50,840 nucleotides of DNA, from positions 1-50,840 of the forward strand of contig CAYVBE010000007.1 of assembly GCA_964448935.1 (NCBI GenBank), read 5' to 3'. Origin of the DNA: CAYVBE01 sp964448935 (lineage in GTDB: Bacteria; Planctomycetota; Brocadiia; SM23-32). The translations under genes were made by a program, and so were the position numbers. The notes under the pieces were generated by a model that worked only from the letters and a program-made list of their open reading frames with translations, was not told where the DNA came from and did not search any database. Shown in pieces: positions 34,120-42,791 of the stretch; position 1 is the stretch's first letter, and every line of letters starts with the position of its first letter.

Positions 34120-34506
34120 ATGCGTCGCAACAAGGCGTTTACGCTGATCGAGTTGATGATTGTTGTCGTGATTGTGGGCATTCTGGCAGCAGCCGCAGTG
34201 CCCATTTACCGCAGTTTCACGAGTCGCGCGTACGAAACGGAGGTCATCTCTGGTCTCAGCACGCTACGCACGGCCTCACGGACGTACAAGGCCGAAAACG
34301 GTTCGTACCCGGCCGACAAAGCGGCTCTGGAGAGTGCCAACATGATCTCCAGTGACGACTTTGAGGACATGAAGTACGTCGCCTACGGCGAGTATAGCGT
34401 GGCGGGCGATGCCACTACCCTTACGGTGACTTGGGAGGGAAGCATCACGGGTTACGAGAACGACGAGGTTACGATGGACCAAGCCGGCACAGTCGCTTAT
34501 CCGTGA
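34120..34506 (+). CDS. pilA: Major type IV pilin, 128 aa
   Basis: The ATG at 34120 has an excellent AAGGAGGAT ribosome binding site, the best in the pilus locus, which fits an abundant product. The leader MRRNKA is followed by FTLIELMIVVVIVGILAAAA, with Glu at mature position 5 and cleavage after Ala. SRAYETEVISGLSTLRTASRTY and the Pro/Ala/Asp region YPADKAALES are typical of small pilins. It is a paralogue of the pilin at 23382-23771 and has its own promoter. Three minor pseudopilin genes follow on the same strand. Confidence 0.9.
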   Translation: MRRNKAFTLIELMIVVVIVGILAAAAVPIYRSFTSRAYETEVISGLSTLRTASRTYKAENGSYPADKAALESANMISSDDFEDMKYVAYGEYSVAGDATTLTVTWEGSITGYENDEVTMDQAGTVAYP

Positions 34507-34529
34507 TCGCAATCACAGAGGAGTGATTG

Positions 34530-35012
34530 ATGCTGTGGCTCCAGATATCCCGGCAGAACCGCCAGCAGGCGGACTGCAGAGTTGAACATCTGGAGCCCGC
34601 ACCTCCGATCACGCCAGGTTGCAACGTAACCTCAGACAGACGGTTCACAATACTCGAGGGGCTGCTGGCGATGGTGCTTCTGGCCATCCTGCTGATCGCC
34701 GCAGCCCCTCTCTTTTGCTATGGCCACGTGCTGATGCGGCGTAGCGCTCTGAAGCGTCGGGCCGTGGAGGTCGGCACCCAGAAAATGGAGTCGCTGATCA
34801 ACGTCGGGTTTGACCAGGTTCAGAACGACCAGAGCCAGATTGACCTTGGTGGTCTAACGGCTACTTGTACGACAACGGTTCTGAACACTTTCATAGACGG
34901 CGATGGTGAAGGATATAAGCAAGTCCGTGTAACCCTGAATTGGACGGTGGGGGAAAGAGCGGACGAGATTGTTCTGACCACCTACGTCAGCAGCGCCGCG
35001 CCCACGGGGTAA
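34530..35012 (+). CDS. Minor pseudopilin, PilV/GspI-like, 160 aa
   Basis: The ATG at 34530 follows GAGGAGTGATTG. A prepilin-type segment, RRFTILEGLLAMVLLAILLI, starts late, at mature F39 with Glu at position +5, so the leader is an unusual 38 residues with Arg rather than Gly at the cut site. No closer start codon exists. The remainder has GLTATCTTTV and VRVTLNWTVGERADEIVL, as in type IV minor pilins and GspI-like proteins. It lies 23 bases after pilA and 8 bases before the LamG pseudopilin. Confidence 0.78.
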   Translation: MLWLQISRQNRQQADCRVEHLEPAPPITPGCNVTSDRRFTILEGLLAMVLLAILLIAAAPLFCYGHVLMRRSALKRRAVEVGTQKMESLINVGFDQVQNDQSQIDLGGLTATCTTTVLNTFIDGDGEGYKQVRVTLNWTVGERADEIVLTTYVSSAAPTG

Positions 35013-35020
35013 GGGGTAGC

Positions 35021-36031
35021 ATGGAACACAGGGACGACACACGGGGGTTTACGCTGGTGGAACTGATGGCGGGAATGGCCATATCCGCCATCGTCGTGCT
35101 GGCGGTCTACTACGGAGTGGTCTATCGTTTTGGTCGGGTGGCGCAAGACCAGCATCGAGTGGGGCTGCAGCGGGACGCGGATAACGCGGCGTACTGGATA
35201 GAGTTGGTGCTGCGCGAGGGCAGTTGGGCATATCTGGACGGCGATGGAACGGATTCCCTGACTGTCGACAACTTCTCCGGAAGTTGGCAGAAAAGGATAT
35301 ATGCGGACGGCTCCCGCCTGCTTGTCGATTCGGACGGAACTACACACGAGGTTACTGACAACCTGCAGAATCTGGACTTTTCGGTTTATATAGACCGGGT
35401 GGAATACGAACTGACCGTGGCCGAGGACGAAGAGACAGTGACGCTTGGTTCAACGAAGCAATTTCGGAATCTTAGGTGCGTCGGTCTCTGGCACTTCTCC
35501 GAAGGCACCGGGGGCATGACCTATGACATGTCGGCCAACAACAACAGCGTGGCCATTCATGGCCCCTCCTGGATCGCGGGATTTGTCGGCTTCGGGCTGA
35601 GCTTCGACGGGGTTGATGACTACCTGGAGGTCCCCGACAACCCCGACCTGCAGTCCGGACAGCGAATCGCCATCGGTGCGGCCGTCCGCACGAACAGCAC
35701 AGGCCTTCAAAGCATCCTCTCTCGCGAGTCACCCGGCGGAACACGCGTCCGGCTCTACCTGAATGGCGGTGACCTTCACTACGCCTTCGGCGACTCCAGG
35801 GACGTTTCCGCCGGTAGTCTGACGTGGGACGCTGAACAGTGGTACGAAGTGTGCGTCCAGCACGACGGTCCCGCGGGCCGCGTGCACTTTTACAGGAACG
35901 GGAACAAGGTCGGTTCGGCGACTGGCTCGCTACCCGCCATGAATGATGGCAACCTCTATATCGGTTGTAGAGGCGGGACATCGGAGTTCTGGGACGGCTC
36001 GCTGGATGAGGTCCGATTCTCGAGCTATTGA
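35021..36031 (+). CDS. Pseudopilin fused to a LamG (concanavalin A-like) domain, 336 aa
   Basis: The ATG at 35021 follows AAGGGGTAGC. The prepilin signal RGFTLVELMAGMAISAIVV has Gly before the cleavage site (G9/F10) and Glu at +5, as in PilW/GspJ minor pilins. Residues to about 150 resemble GspJ/PilW. Residues about 155-333 form a LamG-type beta-sandwich: LWHFSEGTGG, YDMSANNNSVAIHG, GLSFDGVDDYLEVPDNPDL and YIGCRGGTSEFWDGSLDEVRFSSY. Fusion of a sugar- or ligand-binding fold to a pilus-tip subunit is unusual. It suggests a tip adhesin recognising a glycan. Confidence 0.85.
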   Translation: MEHRDDTRGFTLVELMAGMAISAIVVLAVYYGVVYRFGRVAQDQHRVGLQRDADNAAYWIELVLREGSWAYLDGDGTDSLTVDNFSGSWQKRIYADGSRLLVDSDGTTHEVTDNLQNLDFSVYIDRVEYELTVAEDEETVTLGSTKQFRNLRCVGLWHFSEGTGGMTYDMSANNNSVAIHGPSWIAGFVGFGLSFDGVDDYLEVPDNPDLQSGQRIAIGAAVRTNSTGLQSILSRESPGGTRVRLYLNGGDLHYAFGDSRDVSAGSLTWDAEQWYEVCVQHDGPAGRVHFYRNGNKVGSATGSLPAMNDGNLYIGCRGGTSEFWDGSLDEVRFSSY

Positions 36032-36044
36032 CCGAGGTGCTCAG

Positions 36045-36425
36045 ATGAGGGACCCGACAACACGACGGGTAACGGGCCGGAGCGGCTTCGCATTGCCGGC
36101 TGTCATGATCGCGCTTGTTGTGGTAACGGTTCTGGCCTTCAGTTACATGGCTCTTGCTTACCACGAGGCGAATCTGGCTCAGAAGGAACTCGATGAGAGC
36201 AAGGCATTTTTCCTGGCGGAGGCCGGTCTGCACCGGACGTACTACCAGTTGGTGAATACAGACGACTGGAGCACGTTGCCGTCAGTGCTCTACAGCAATG
36301 AATCGCTGGGGGATGGCACTTATACCGTGGAATTGACCGGCCTCAGCACAGATGATGCCACCGTTAACGCCACAGGGCTGGTTCGTGGTAAAGATCGCAC
36401 GCTTTCGGCCTCTACCAGCAAGTGA
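36045..36425 (+). CDS. Minor pseudopilin, PilX/GspK-like, 126 aa
   Basis: The ATG at 36045 has GAGGTGC eight bases upstream. The segment SGFALPAVMIALVVVTVLAF follows a 14-residue leader and lacks the Glu at +5, as PilX and GspK proteins do. FFLAEAGLHRTYYQL is the AEAGL motif characteristic of PilX-type minor pilins. It is last of the pilin cluster, 13 bases after the LamG fusion. It probably primes pilus assembly together with the two genes before it. Confidence 0.8.
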   Translation: MRDPTTRRVTGRSGFALPAVMIALVVVTVLAFSYMALAYHEANLAQKELDESKAFFLAEAGLHRTYYQLVNTDDWSTLPSVLYSNESLGDGTYTVELTGLSTDDATVNATGLVRGKDRTLSASTSK

Positions 36426-36476
36426 CGCTCCTGGCTCCGGAACAGAAACTCGGCGTGCCTGCACAAGGGGGCTGAT

Positions 36477-37358
36477 TTGGCCGACCGACCGGGGCAACTT
36501 GCGGAACTGGACGAACAGGGGTTCCTGATGCCACCCCACCGGGACCCCGCCGACTTTGCGGAGACCGCGCGGGAGACGCTGCGGTGGGCCGACGGCGTGC
36601 GCCAGTCGTTGGAGGCCGAGGGGCGCGCGGAGGTCTTGGGGGAGACCTTCGACGCCTCCGCCGCCGTGCCGCGCGAGGTGCTGCGGGAGGGGCTGGCCGA
36701 CGCGCGGGAGACCTACCGCATCTCGCCCCTCTGGGTGCCGGCTTTCTACGACAACCGTTTTCTGCCCTGGTACGTGGGCGGCGCCATGTTCTTCGACCCT
36801 TCGGCCGGTCCTTTCCGGGTCTGTCTCGTCCTGCGGGAAGGCTTCCGCCATTCCGACCGATGGCTCATCTACGATCGCGCGGAGATCATCTCCCACGAAT
36901 TGTGCCACGTGGCGCGCGCTGCCATAGAGCAGAACGTCTTCGAGGAGCCTCTGGCCTACCGGCTGTCCGGCAGCGGGCTGCGGCGGCTGCTCGGGGGGGC
37001 GTTCCGCGGCCGATGGGAGGCGCCCGCCGTCCTGTGCGGCGCCGCGCTGCCGGCCGCCGCCGCCGTGGGTGAGGTGTTCGGCATGGAGCCCTGGCTGAAG
37101 ATACCCGCCGCCGTGCCGCTGGCCGCGGTGGTAGCAGCTCTGGGATGGCGCGCGCTGCGCACTGCCGGTGATCTGCGCCGCGCCGCCGCGGCGCTGCGGA
37201 CGGCCTATGAAGAAGCCGCCGACGCAGTCCTGTTCCGTTGCACGGACGAGGATATAAGGGCCCTCGCGCGCCAACCGATGAACGCGGTCGGAAAGTGGCT
37301 GGAAGACAGGGGGGACTCCCCCCGCTGGCAGATTATTCGCCGGCGCTTTCTGCCGTAG
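36477..37358 (+). CDS. Membrane protein with zinc-metallopeptidase motif HExxH, 293 aa
   Basis: The start is a TTG at 36477 preceded by AAGGGGG. The protein is not recognised as a named family. ISHELCHVARAAIEQNVFEEPLAY contains H140-E141-x-x-H144. E156/E157 is a possible third ligand, the layout of gluzincin peptidases. Two hydrophobic segments follow (about 183-203 and 208-226), then a cytoplasm-like charged tail. The N-terminal 130 residues contain the Trp/Tyr-rich YDNRFLPWYVGGAMFFD. It could be a membrane-associated protease or a structurally similar non-enzyme. Its 3' end overlaps the convergent Ca2+ ATPase gene by 26 bases. Any link to the pilus genes 51 bases upstream is unproven. Confidence 0.6.
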   Translation: MADRPGQLAELDEQGFLMPPHRDPADFAETARETLRWADGVRQSLEAEGRAEVLGETFDASAAVPREVLREGLADARETYRISPLWVPAFYDNRFLPWYVGGAMFFDPSAGPFRVCLVLREGFRHSDRWLIYDRAEIISHELCHVARAAIEQNVFEEPLAYRLSGSGLRRLLGGAFRGRWEAPAVLCGAALPAAAAVGEVFGMEPWLKIPAAVPLAAVVAALGWRALRTAGDLRRAAAALRTAYEEAADAVLFRCTDEDIRALARQPMNAVGKWLEDRGDSPRWQIIRRRFLP

Positions 37359-40116
37359 AGCCCGCTTTGCGCGAGCGAATCCGCCGCAGCACCTGTCCCA
37401 CCGTCACGGGCATCAGCGCGCAGCCCGCTATCACCAGCCAGTCCACGCCGGTCGGCGCCTGCGTTTTCAGGATCGTGGTAAGCCCCGGCGCGTACACCGC
37501 CGCCAGTTGCAGCAGCACCGTCACCACTATGGCCCCCAGCACGTACCGGTTGGTGAACCACTCCCCCCCGCGCATGGGCTTGCGCTCCTTGCGGGAATCG
37601 AACACGTGGAAAAGCTGCGCGAAGCCTATAGTCAGGAAGCTCATGGTGATGGCCGCGCGGTTCAGTTCGCCCTTGCGTGCCGTGTGGGTCATGACGCCGT
37701 AGAAGAAAGCGGCCAGCGTGGCCACCGTCATCAGAAAGCCGTATCCCAGGATTGACTTCACGGTCTCGGGGTCCAGCAGGGAGGCGTCGGGCGAACGCGG
37801 CGGCTTCTCCATGATGTCCTTCTCGCCCGGCTCCATCGCCAGCGAAAGCGCCGGCAGCACGTCGGTAATCATGTTCAGCCACAGTATCTGCAGCGGCAGC
37901 AGGGGCAGGGGGTGCCCCGCCAGGGAAGCCAGCAGCATGGTGCCGACCTCGCTCAGGTTGCAGCTAAACAGGTAGTGGACGAACTTCTTGATGTTCGAGT
38001 AGATGATGCGCCCCTGGTGGACGGCCTTGCCCACGGTGACGAAGCGGTCGTCCAGCAGCACCATGTCGGCGGTTTCCTTGGCCACGTCAGTGCCCTTTAT
38101 GCCCATGGCCACCCCGATGTCGGCGCCCTTGAGAGCCACGGCGTCGTTCACCCCGTCGCCCAGCATGGCGCATATCTCGCCGCGTTCCTGGAGACCGTTC
38201 AGGATGTCCACCTTCTGCTCCGGGTTCACACGCGCGAACACCTCGACTTCGGCCAGCCTCTCGGCCAGTTCTTCGGGGCTCATCCTGGCCACTTCCGCAC
38301 CGGTCAGCGTGGGGGCGTCCTCGGGTGCGATGTGCAGCACGGATGCGATGCGCGCCGCCGTCGCCGGCTGATCCCCGGTGATCATCACGGTTTTGATGCC
38401 GGCCTTCGTGAGCGTGTCCACCGTCTCGCGCACCTCCTCGCGCGGCGGGTCGGCTATGCCCACCAGCCCCAGCCAGACGAGGTCGCTGTAGGCCTCCTGC
38501 CGGTCTTCCGGCTCCTCCTCCAGCGGGCGCCAGGACACCGCCAGCATCCGGAGTCCATCTTCGGCAAGGCTCTGGTTTTCGGCCTCCAGGCGATCACGGT
38601 CTTCCCGGGTCAGGTCTCGACGGCCGTCTCGCTCCAGGATTCGCGAGCAGCACTCGAGCACGCGCGTGGGAGCGCCTTTCACGCAGAGGGCCAGCCCGGA
38701 ATCCTCCCCCATCTCGGCGTCCAGGCCGGCGTTCACGGTGCCCATCATCATGGTCTCGGAAGAGAACGCGAATTCCGCCTGCTCGGGGTGGCCATTGCGC
38801 AGGTCCTTCTCGTGCATGCCCGCCTTCCGGGCTGCCACCACCAGCGCCGCCTCGGTGGGGTCGCCGGTCACCTTCCACTCCTCGCCCTCGGACTGCCCGA
38901 GCGTGGCGTTGTTGCAGAGCACGGAGGCCAGCAGCAGCCGCCGTAATTGTTCATCCGCCGCCGCGTCAATGCGGTCGTCGTCCTCCACGAACTGCCCCTC
39001 CGGCGCATAGCCCGAACCCCGGACCTCCACGCTGCGGTCGGGCAGGGCGATCACGTTCACCGTCATCTCGTTACGGGTCAGTGTGCCGGTCTTGTCCGTG
39101 CAGACGCAGGTGGTGGAGCCCAGCGTCTCCACGGCCGCCAGCCGGCGTATGAGGGCGTTCTGGCGCACCATGCGCCTCATGCCCACGGCCAGCGTGATGG
39201 TGGCCACGGCGGGCAGGCCCTCGGGCACGGCGGCGATGGCCAGCGCGATGCCGGCCTCGATCATCAGCAGCGCCTCTTCGCCGCGCAATATCCCGGCCAG
39301 CGCCACCACCACGGCCACGCCCAGGCAGAGCACGATGAGGCGCCGTCCCATCCGGGCCAGCCGTTCCTCCAGCGGCGTCTCCTCCTCTTCCTCGGCGGCC
39401 ACCAGCTCGCTGACGTGGCCGATCTCGGTGTCCATGCCCGTGCCGCAGATCACCAGCAGTCCGTTGCCGCTGGCCACGTGGGTTCCCTTGTAGGCCATGT
39501 TGTCGCGGTCGGCCAGCGGGGTGTCCTTGTCCTCGAGGGCGCGCACGTATTTCACCACGGGCACGGACTCGCCCGTCAGCGGCGCCTCGTCCACCTGCAG
39601 CCCGGCCGCATCCACCAGCCGTCCGTCGGCGGGGATGGAGTCGCCCTCGTGGAGCGCGATCAGGTCGCCCGGCACCACGTCCGTGGCAGAGATGGTCCGG
39701 CGGTTCCCTCCGCGCACCACCACGATATCCTGCGCGCCCAGCTTCTGCAGCGCCTCCATGGCCCGGTTGGCGCGGTACTCGGTGATGAAGCCGATGCCGG
39801 CGTTCAGGACGATGACCACCACGATGGCGATCCCCTCCAGCGCCTCGCCCATGCCGAAGGCCAAGAGGGCGGCCGCCACCAGCAGGAGCACCACCAGGCT
39901 CTTGAACTGGCGCAGCAGGACCTCCCACCAGGTGATGGTGCGCGCCTTGCGGAGCCGGTTGGGACCGTATTCGACCAGGCGGCTCTCGGCCTCGCCCTCG
40001 GGGAGGCCGTCCGAGAGGTCGGTCTCCAGCTCCTCGGCCACGGCGTCGGGTTCCAGCGTATGCCAGGGCCTGTTCTTCTGCTCCGTCGGTATGCTGTTGC
40101 TTTGCGGATCGCTCAC
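37333..40116 (-). CDS. P2A-type Ca2+-transporting ATPase, 927 aa
   Basis: The start is a GTG at 40116 after AAAGGAAC. TGES (181-184) is the actuator loop, CTDKTGTLT carries the phosphorylated D341, and MITGDQPATA and MLGDGVNDAVALKGAD are P-domain motifs. Membrane helix M4 has AAVPEGLPA (298-301). M5 has SCNLSEV and M6 has LWLNMITDVLPA. These keep the Asn, Glu, Thr and Asp ligands of SERCA-type pumps, which points to calcium. M8 has no clear acidic ligand (TIGFAQLFHVF). Ten membrane helices and the length fit the family. It exports Ca2+ across the cytoplasmic membrane and is a single-gene unit with a divergent neighbour. Confidence 0.92.
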   Translation of the reverse strand: MSDPQSNSIPTEQKNRPWHTLEPDAVAEELETDLSDGLPEGEAESRLVEYGPNRLRKARTITWWEVLLRQFKSLVVLLLVAAALLAFGMGEALEGIAIVVVIVLNAGIGFITEYRANRAMEALQKLGAQDIVVVRGGNRRTISATDVVPGDLIALHEGDSIPADGRLVDAAGLQVDEAPLTGESVPVVKYVRALEDKDTPLADRDNMAYKGTHVASGNGLLVICGTGMDTEIGHVSELVAAEEEEETPLEERLARMGRRLIVLCLGVAVVVALAGILRGEEALLMIEAGIALAIAAVPEGLPAVATITLAVGMRRMVRQNALIRRLAAVETLGSTTCVCTDKTGTLTRNEMTVNVIALPDRSVEVRGSGYAPEGQFVEDDDRIDAAADEQLRRLLLASVLCNNATLGQSEGEEWKVTGDPTEAALVVAARKAGMHEKDLRNGHPEQAEFAFSSETMMMGTVNAGLDAEMGEDSGLALCVKGAPTRVLECCSRILERDGRRDLTREDRDRLEAENQSLAEDGLRMLAVSWRPLEEEPEDRQEAYSDLVWLGLVGIADPPREEVRETVDTLTKAGIKTVMITGDQPATAARIASVLHIAPEDAPTLTGAEVARMSPEELAERLAEVEVFARVNPEQKVDILNGLQERGEICAMLGDGVNDAVALKGADIGVAMGIKGTDVAKETADMVLLDDRFVTVGKAVHQGRIIYSNIKKFVHYLFSCNLSEVGTMLLASLAGHPLPLLPLQILWLNMITDVLPALSLAMEPGEKDIMEKPPRSPDASLLDPETVKSILGYGFLMTVATLAAFFYGVMTHTARKGELNRAAITMSFLTIGFAQLFHVFDSRKERKPMRGGEWFTNRYVLGAIVVTVLLQLAAVYAPGLTTILKTQAPTGVDWLVIAGCALMPVTVGQVLRRIRSRKAGSTAESAGE

Positions 40117-40216
40117 GCGCGTTCCTTTCTCGGGCTGTAGGATGGGCGCGATGCCCCCGTGAGACACAAGGTATATGGGCGACCACCGAAAGGCAACCGA
40201 AAGCAATCCGCGCCTT

Positions 40217-40245
40217 TGACGAAAAGATGCCTTCCGTCCATAATT
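40217..40245 (+). promoter_or_regulatory. Promoter of the amidohydrolase gene
   Basis: TTGACG (40217-40222) and CATAAT (40240-40245) are 17 bases apart. A small palindrome, GGTAT-CGCC-ATACC (40249-40262), sits at the predicted start of transcription and could be an operator. Confidence 0.5.
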
Positions 40246-40285
40246 TCGGTATCGCCATACCACTGATCGAGAAAGGGTGCAAAGC

Positions 40286-41041
40286 ATGATCATTGATGCG
40301 GACTGTCACCTCTCGCCGGAGCCGGGGGGGATGAATATCACCGCCTCGGAGCTGGTGGCACTGCTGGAGGAGAACGGCGTGGACAGGGCGCTGTGCTGGC
40401 TGAAACCGCCCTATACGCGCCACCTGGAGGAGAGCAACCGCACCGTGTACGAGGCGGCGCAGCGCTACCCCGACCGCATCATCGGCTTCGGCTGGGCCAA
40501 CCCCCGGCTGGGGCTGGACGCGGCGTTCGACTCCGTGAGGCGCTGCCTGCAGGAATACGGCTTCCCCGGCGTGAAGCTCAACGGCGCTCAGGACGATTAC
40601 TTCATAGACGATGAGGAACTGGCGCTGCCGGTCATCGAGCGTGTCGCCGAGGCCGGCGGGATGCTGGCGTTTCACGTGGGAGCGGACGCCTACCACCACA
40701 CGCATCCCTTCCGTATCGCAAAGATCGCCCGGCGTTTCCCCGAGACGCCCATGCTGCTGGCCCACATGGGCGGGGTCGCCAAACCAAACCTGCACGCTGC
40801 GGCCATCGAGTTCGCTCGGGAGCACGAGAACATGTACCTGATCGGCAGCGCCGCGGAGTCGCGTGCCATCCTGCGCGCCATCGAGGAGTTGGGAGCCCAC
40901 CGCGTGTGCTATGGCAGCGACACGCCTTTCGCCCTCATGCACGTGGAACTGGCCCGCTACCGTGCCCTCCTGCGTGACCTCGACCGGCAGCCCCGGGACA
41001 TGGTCATGGGCGGCAGCATCGCAAGAGTCCTGGACCTGTAG
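40286..41041 (+). CDS. Amidohydrolase-2 family metal-dependent hydrolase, 251 aa
   Basis: The ATG at 40286 follows AAAGGG at suitable distance. The TIM-barrel markers are present: IIDADCHLSP on strand 1, GVKLNGAQDDY, MLAFHVGADAYHHTHP (metal His), MLLAHMGGVAK (His) and VCYGSDTPF (Asp). The usual strand-1 HxH is D-x-H here (DADCH), which leaves one His fewer for metal binding. The family includes TIM-barrel hydrolases and decarboxylases with varied substrates. No gene nearby fixes the substrate. It converges with the MFS transporter gene, 16 bases apart. Confidence 0.82.
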   Translation: MIIDADCHLSPEPGGMNITASELVALLEENGVDRALCWLKPPYTRHLEESNRTVYEAAQRYPDRIIGFGWANPRLGLDAAFDSVRRCLQEYGFPGVKLNGAQDDYFIDDEELALPVIERVAEAGGMLAFHVGADAYHHTHPFRIAKIARRFPETPMLLAHMGGVAKPNLHAAAIEFAREHENMYLIGSAAESRAILRAIEELGAHRVCYGSDTPFALMHVELARYRALLRDLDRQPRDMVMGGSIARVLDL

Positions 41042-41057
41042 GAAGTTCCCCCTCGCC

Positions 41058-42308
41058 TCAGCCGCCCTCGGCGGGGCCGGACCTGCGGTCCTGCCACCAG
41101 ACGGCGCTCATCACCACGGTGCCGACCACCATGAGCGCGAAGCTGCCCAGGAACAGGAAACGCTTGGGAAAGAGGTCCAGGTCCACGACGGCGATGACCA
41201 CCAGGGGCATCAGCATCCAGCGGAGGCCCCACAGCGAGGTGTGCAGACCCATGCCGCGGGCCGTCTCCGAGGCCCTGGTGAAGTGCATCACCTGGGGAAA
41301 GAACGCCAGTATGTTGCCCGCGAAGATCAGGCCCCTGGCCACCAACAAAGCCAGGAAGACGGGCCAGCTTTCCACATAGAACATGGCGCCGCTGAGCACG
41401 GCCATGGCGCCCCAGCAGAGGACCATCGTGAAGGGCGCGCCGAAACGGTCCATGAACCTCCCCCAGAACCAGAAGCTGAGCAGCATGGCGCCCAGCCGGG
41501 CGGCCTGCGCGTAGCCCCACTGGCCGGGCGTGAGGGCCAGCTCGTCCCGTGCGAACAACGGCAGCGTGTTGCCGTAGATCACACCGCCGGACGCCACGGC
41601 CAGGTAACCGAGCAGGAAGACCAGCAGCACCCGGTTCTCCACCGTCCGCCGGAAGGCGGTTCGGACGTATTCCAGCGCGGTCAGGTCGCCGTCGTCATTC
41701 TCTATCCCGCGCCCGCCGGATATCCCTCGGAAGAGCCATGCCCCCACCAGCATGCAGACCCCGGCCACCGGAAAGATGCGGTGATAGGACTGCAGGTCCA
41801 GCGTCAGCAGGCGCCCGGCCAGCACCAGCCAGAGCGCGCGCGTCAGCATATCCAGCGTGGAGGGGAGGCTCAACAGCTTGCCGCGCCACTCGCGCGGATA
41901 TATCTGCTGCAGCGCCGTGCCGAAAACCGGCCGGTGCAGCGTGGCGCACAGCATCGTCGCGGCCAGCATCAGGGACAGGCCGAGGGTGGTCTGCACGAAG
42001 GCGGTGCCCATCAGCAGCAGCCCGGCGAGACCCAGCACCAGGCCCGTCAGCCGCACCGGATTCCGCCGCTCGATCAGCGGCATCCAGAGCCAGGCCATCA
42101 CCAGCGGCAGTCCCATGGCCACGTTCAGCAACAGGCTGTGCAGGGCAGTCCCGCCCAGCGAGCGAATCACGAACGGCCCGTGCCTCTGCACGGTGGCGAA
42201 GAATATGCCGAAGAACACCCAGCTCAGCGTGTGGCGGTAGCCCCGGCGCCGGAACTTCTCCGGCACGGAGTTGTAGGGGGTCAGGCCCCGGAGCGGATTG
42301 TCGGACAT
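41058..42308 (-). CDS. MFS transporter, 416 aa
   Basis: It has about twelve hydrophobic segments in two halves, separated by a charged loop near residues 195-220 (GGRGIENDDGD). FWFWGRFMDRFGAP in the second half resembles the loop 8-9 motif of MFS carriers. It has no signal peptide and no binding site that reveals its substrate. It is the last gene of the minus-strand run from the H-protein-like gene, 36 bases after the PPC gene. Export or import of a product of the preceding enzymes is a guess only. Confidence 0.82.
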   Translation of the reverse strand: MSDNPLRGLTPYNSVPEKFRRRGYRHTLSWVFFGIFFATVQRHGPFVIRSLGGTALHSLLLNVAMGLPLVMAWLWMPLIERRNPVRLTGLVLGLAGLLLMGTAFVQTTLGLSLMLAATMLCATLHRPVFGTALQQIYPREWRGKLLSLPSTLDMLTRALWLVLAGRLLTLDLQSYHRIFPVAGVCMLVGAWLFRGISGGRGIENDDGDLTALEYVRTAFRRTVENRVLLVFLLGYLAVASGGVIYGNTLPLFARDELALTPGQWGYAQAARLGAMLLSFWFWGRFMDRFGAPFTMVLCWGAMAVLSGAMFYVESWPVFLALLVARGLIFAGNILAFFPQVMHFTRASETARGMGLHTSLWGLRWMLMPLVVIAVVDLDLFPKRFLFLGSFALMVVGTVVMSAVWWQDRRSGPAEGG

Positions 42309-42344
42309 GACGCAGGCCTGCTGAGAGTCGGACGGCGGGGCTCC

Positions 42345-42779
42345 TCACTTTGCCCTCAGTCGGGGCGTATCGTGCACGGGATGGCTGTCGCGCGCCAGTC
42401 GGGTGCCCGAGAACCGGGCGATCACTACCTCCGCCAGATACAGCACCCGGCAACCCGGCTCCAGGTGGCCGGCGAACAACTCATCCCCACGCAGCGCCAT
42501 CGTGGTGTGCATGTGCGGCTGGTAGTCCGCGATGATTCCGCTCACGGAGCAAAGCTCTATCGGCCCTTCGATGGCGACGAACCGGTCCTCCGCCGGGAAT
42601 TCGGTGTGGCTGATGTGGTGTATGCGGGCGCGGTCGAACGTGCCGATGCCGCTCAGGATGGCGCCGGACTGCACGTCGTGCGCGCGGGCGGCCTCCTCAA
42701 CGCACTCGTGGAAATCGTCCCCCGGCTCCATGTAAACGCAGATGATTTCCTCGATGTCTATGCCGTTGATCGTGTTCAC
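42345..42779 (-). CDS. PPC/DUF296 domain protein, 144 aa
   Basis: The start is a GTG at 42779 with GGGGACC upstream. GAILSGIGTFDRARIHH, YQPHMHTTMALRG and AGHLEPGCRVLYLAEVVI are the conserved strands of the PPC domain, with the His-rich H-M-H site that binds metal in bacterial members. These stand-alone proteins form trimers. Some have been linked to DNA binding in plants, but the role in bacteria is unclear. It lies 12 bases after the ADP-ribosylglycohydrolase gene and 36 before the transporter gene. Confidence 0.82.
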   Translation of the reverse strand: MNTINGIDIEEIICVYMEPGDDFHECVEEAARAHDVQSGAILSGIGTFDRARIHHISHTEFPAEDRFVAIEGPIELCSVSGIIADYQPHMHTTMALRGDELFAGHLEPGCRVLYLAEVVIARFSGTRLARDSHPVHDTPRLRAK

Positions 42780-42791
42780 AGCGGGTCCCCA

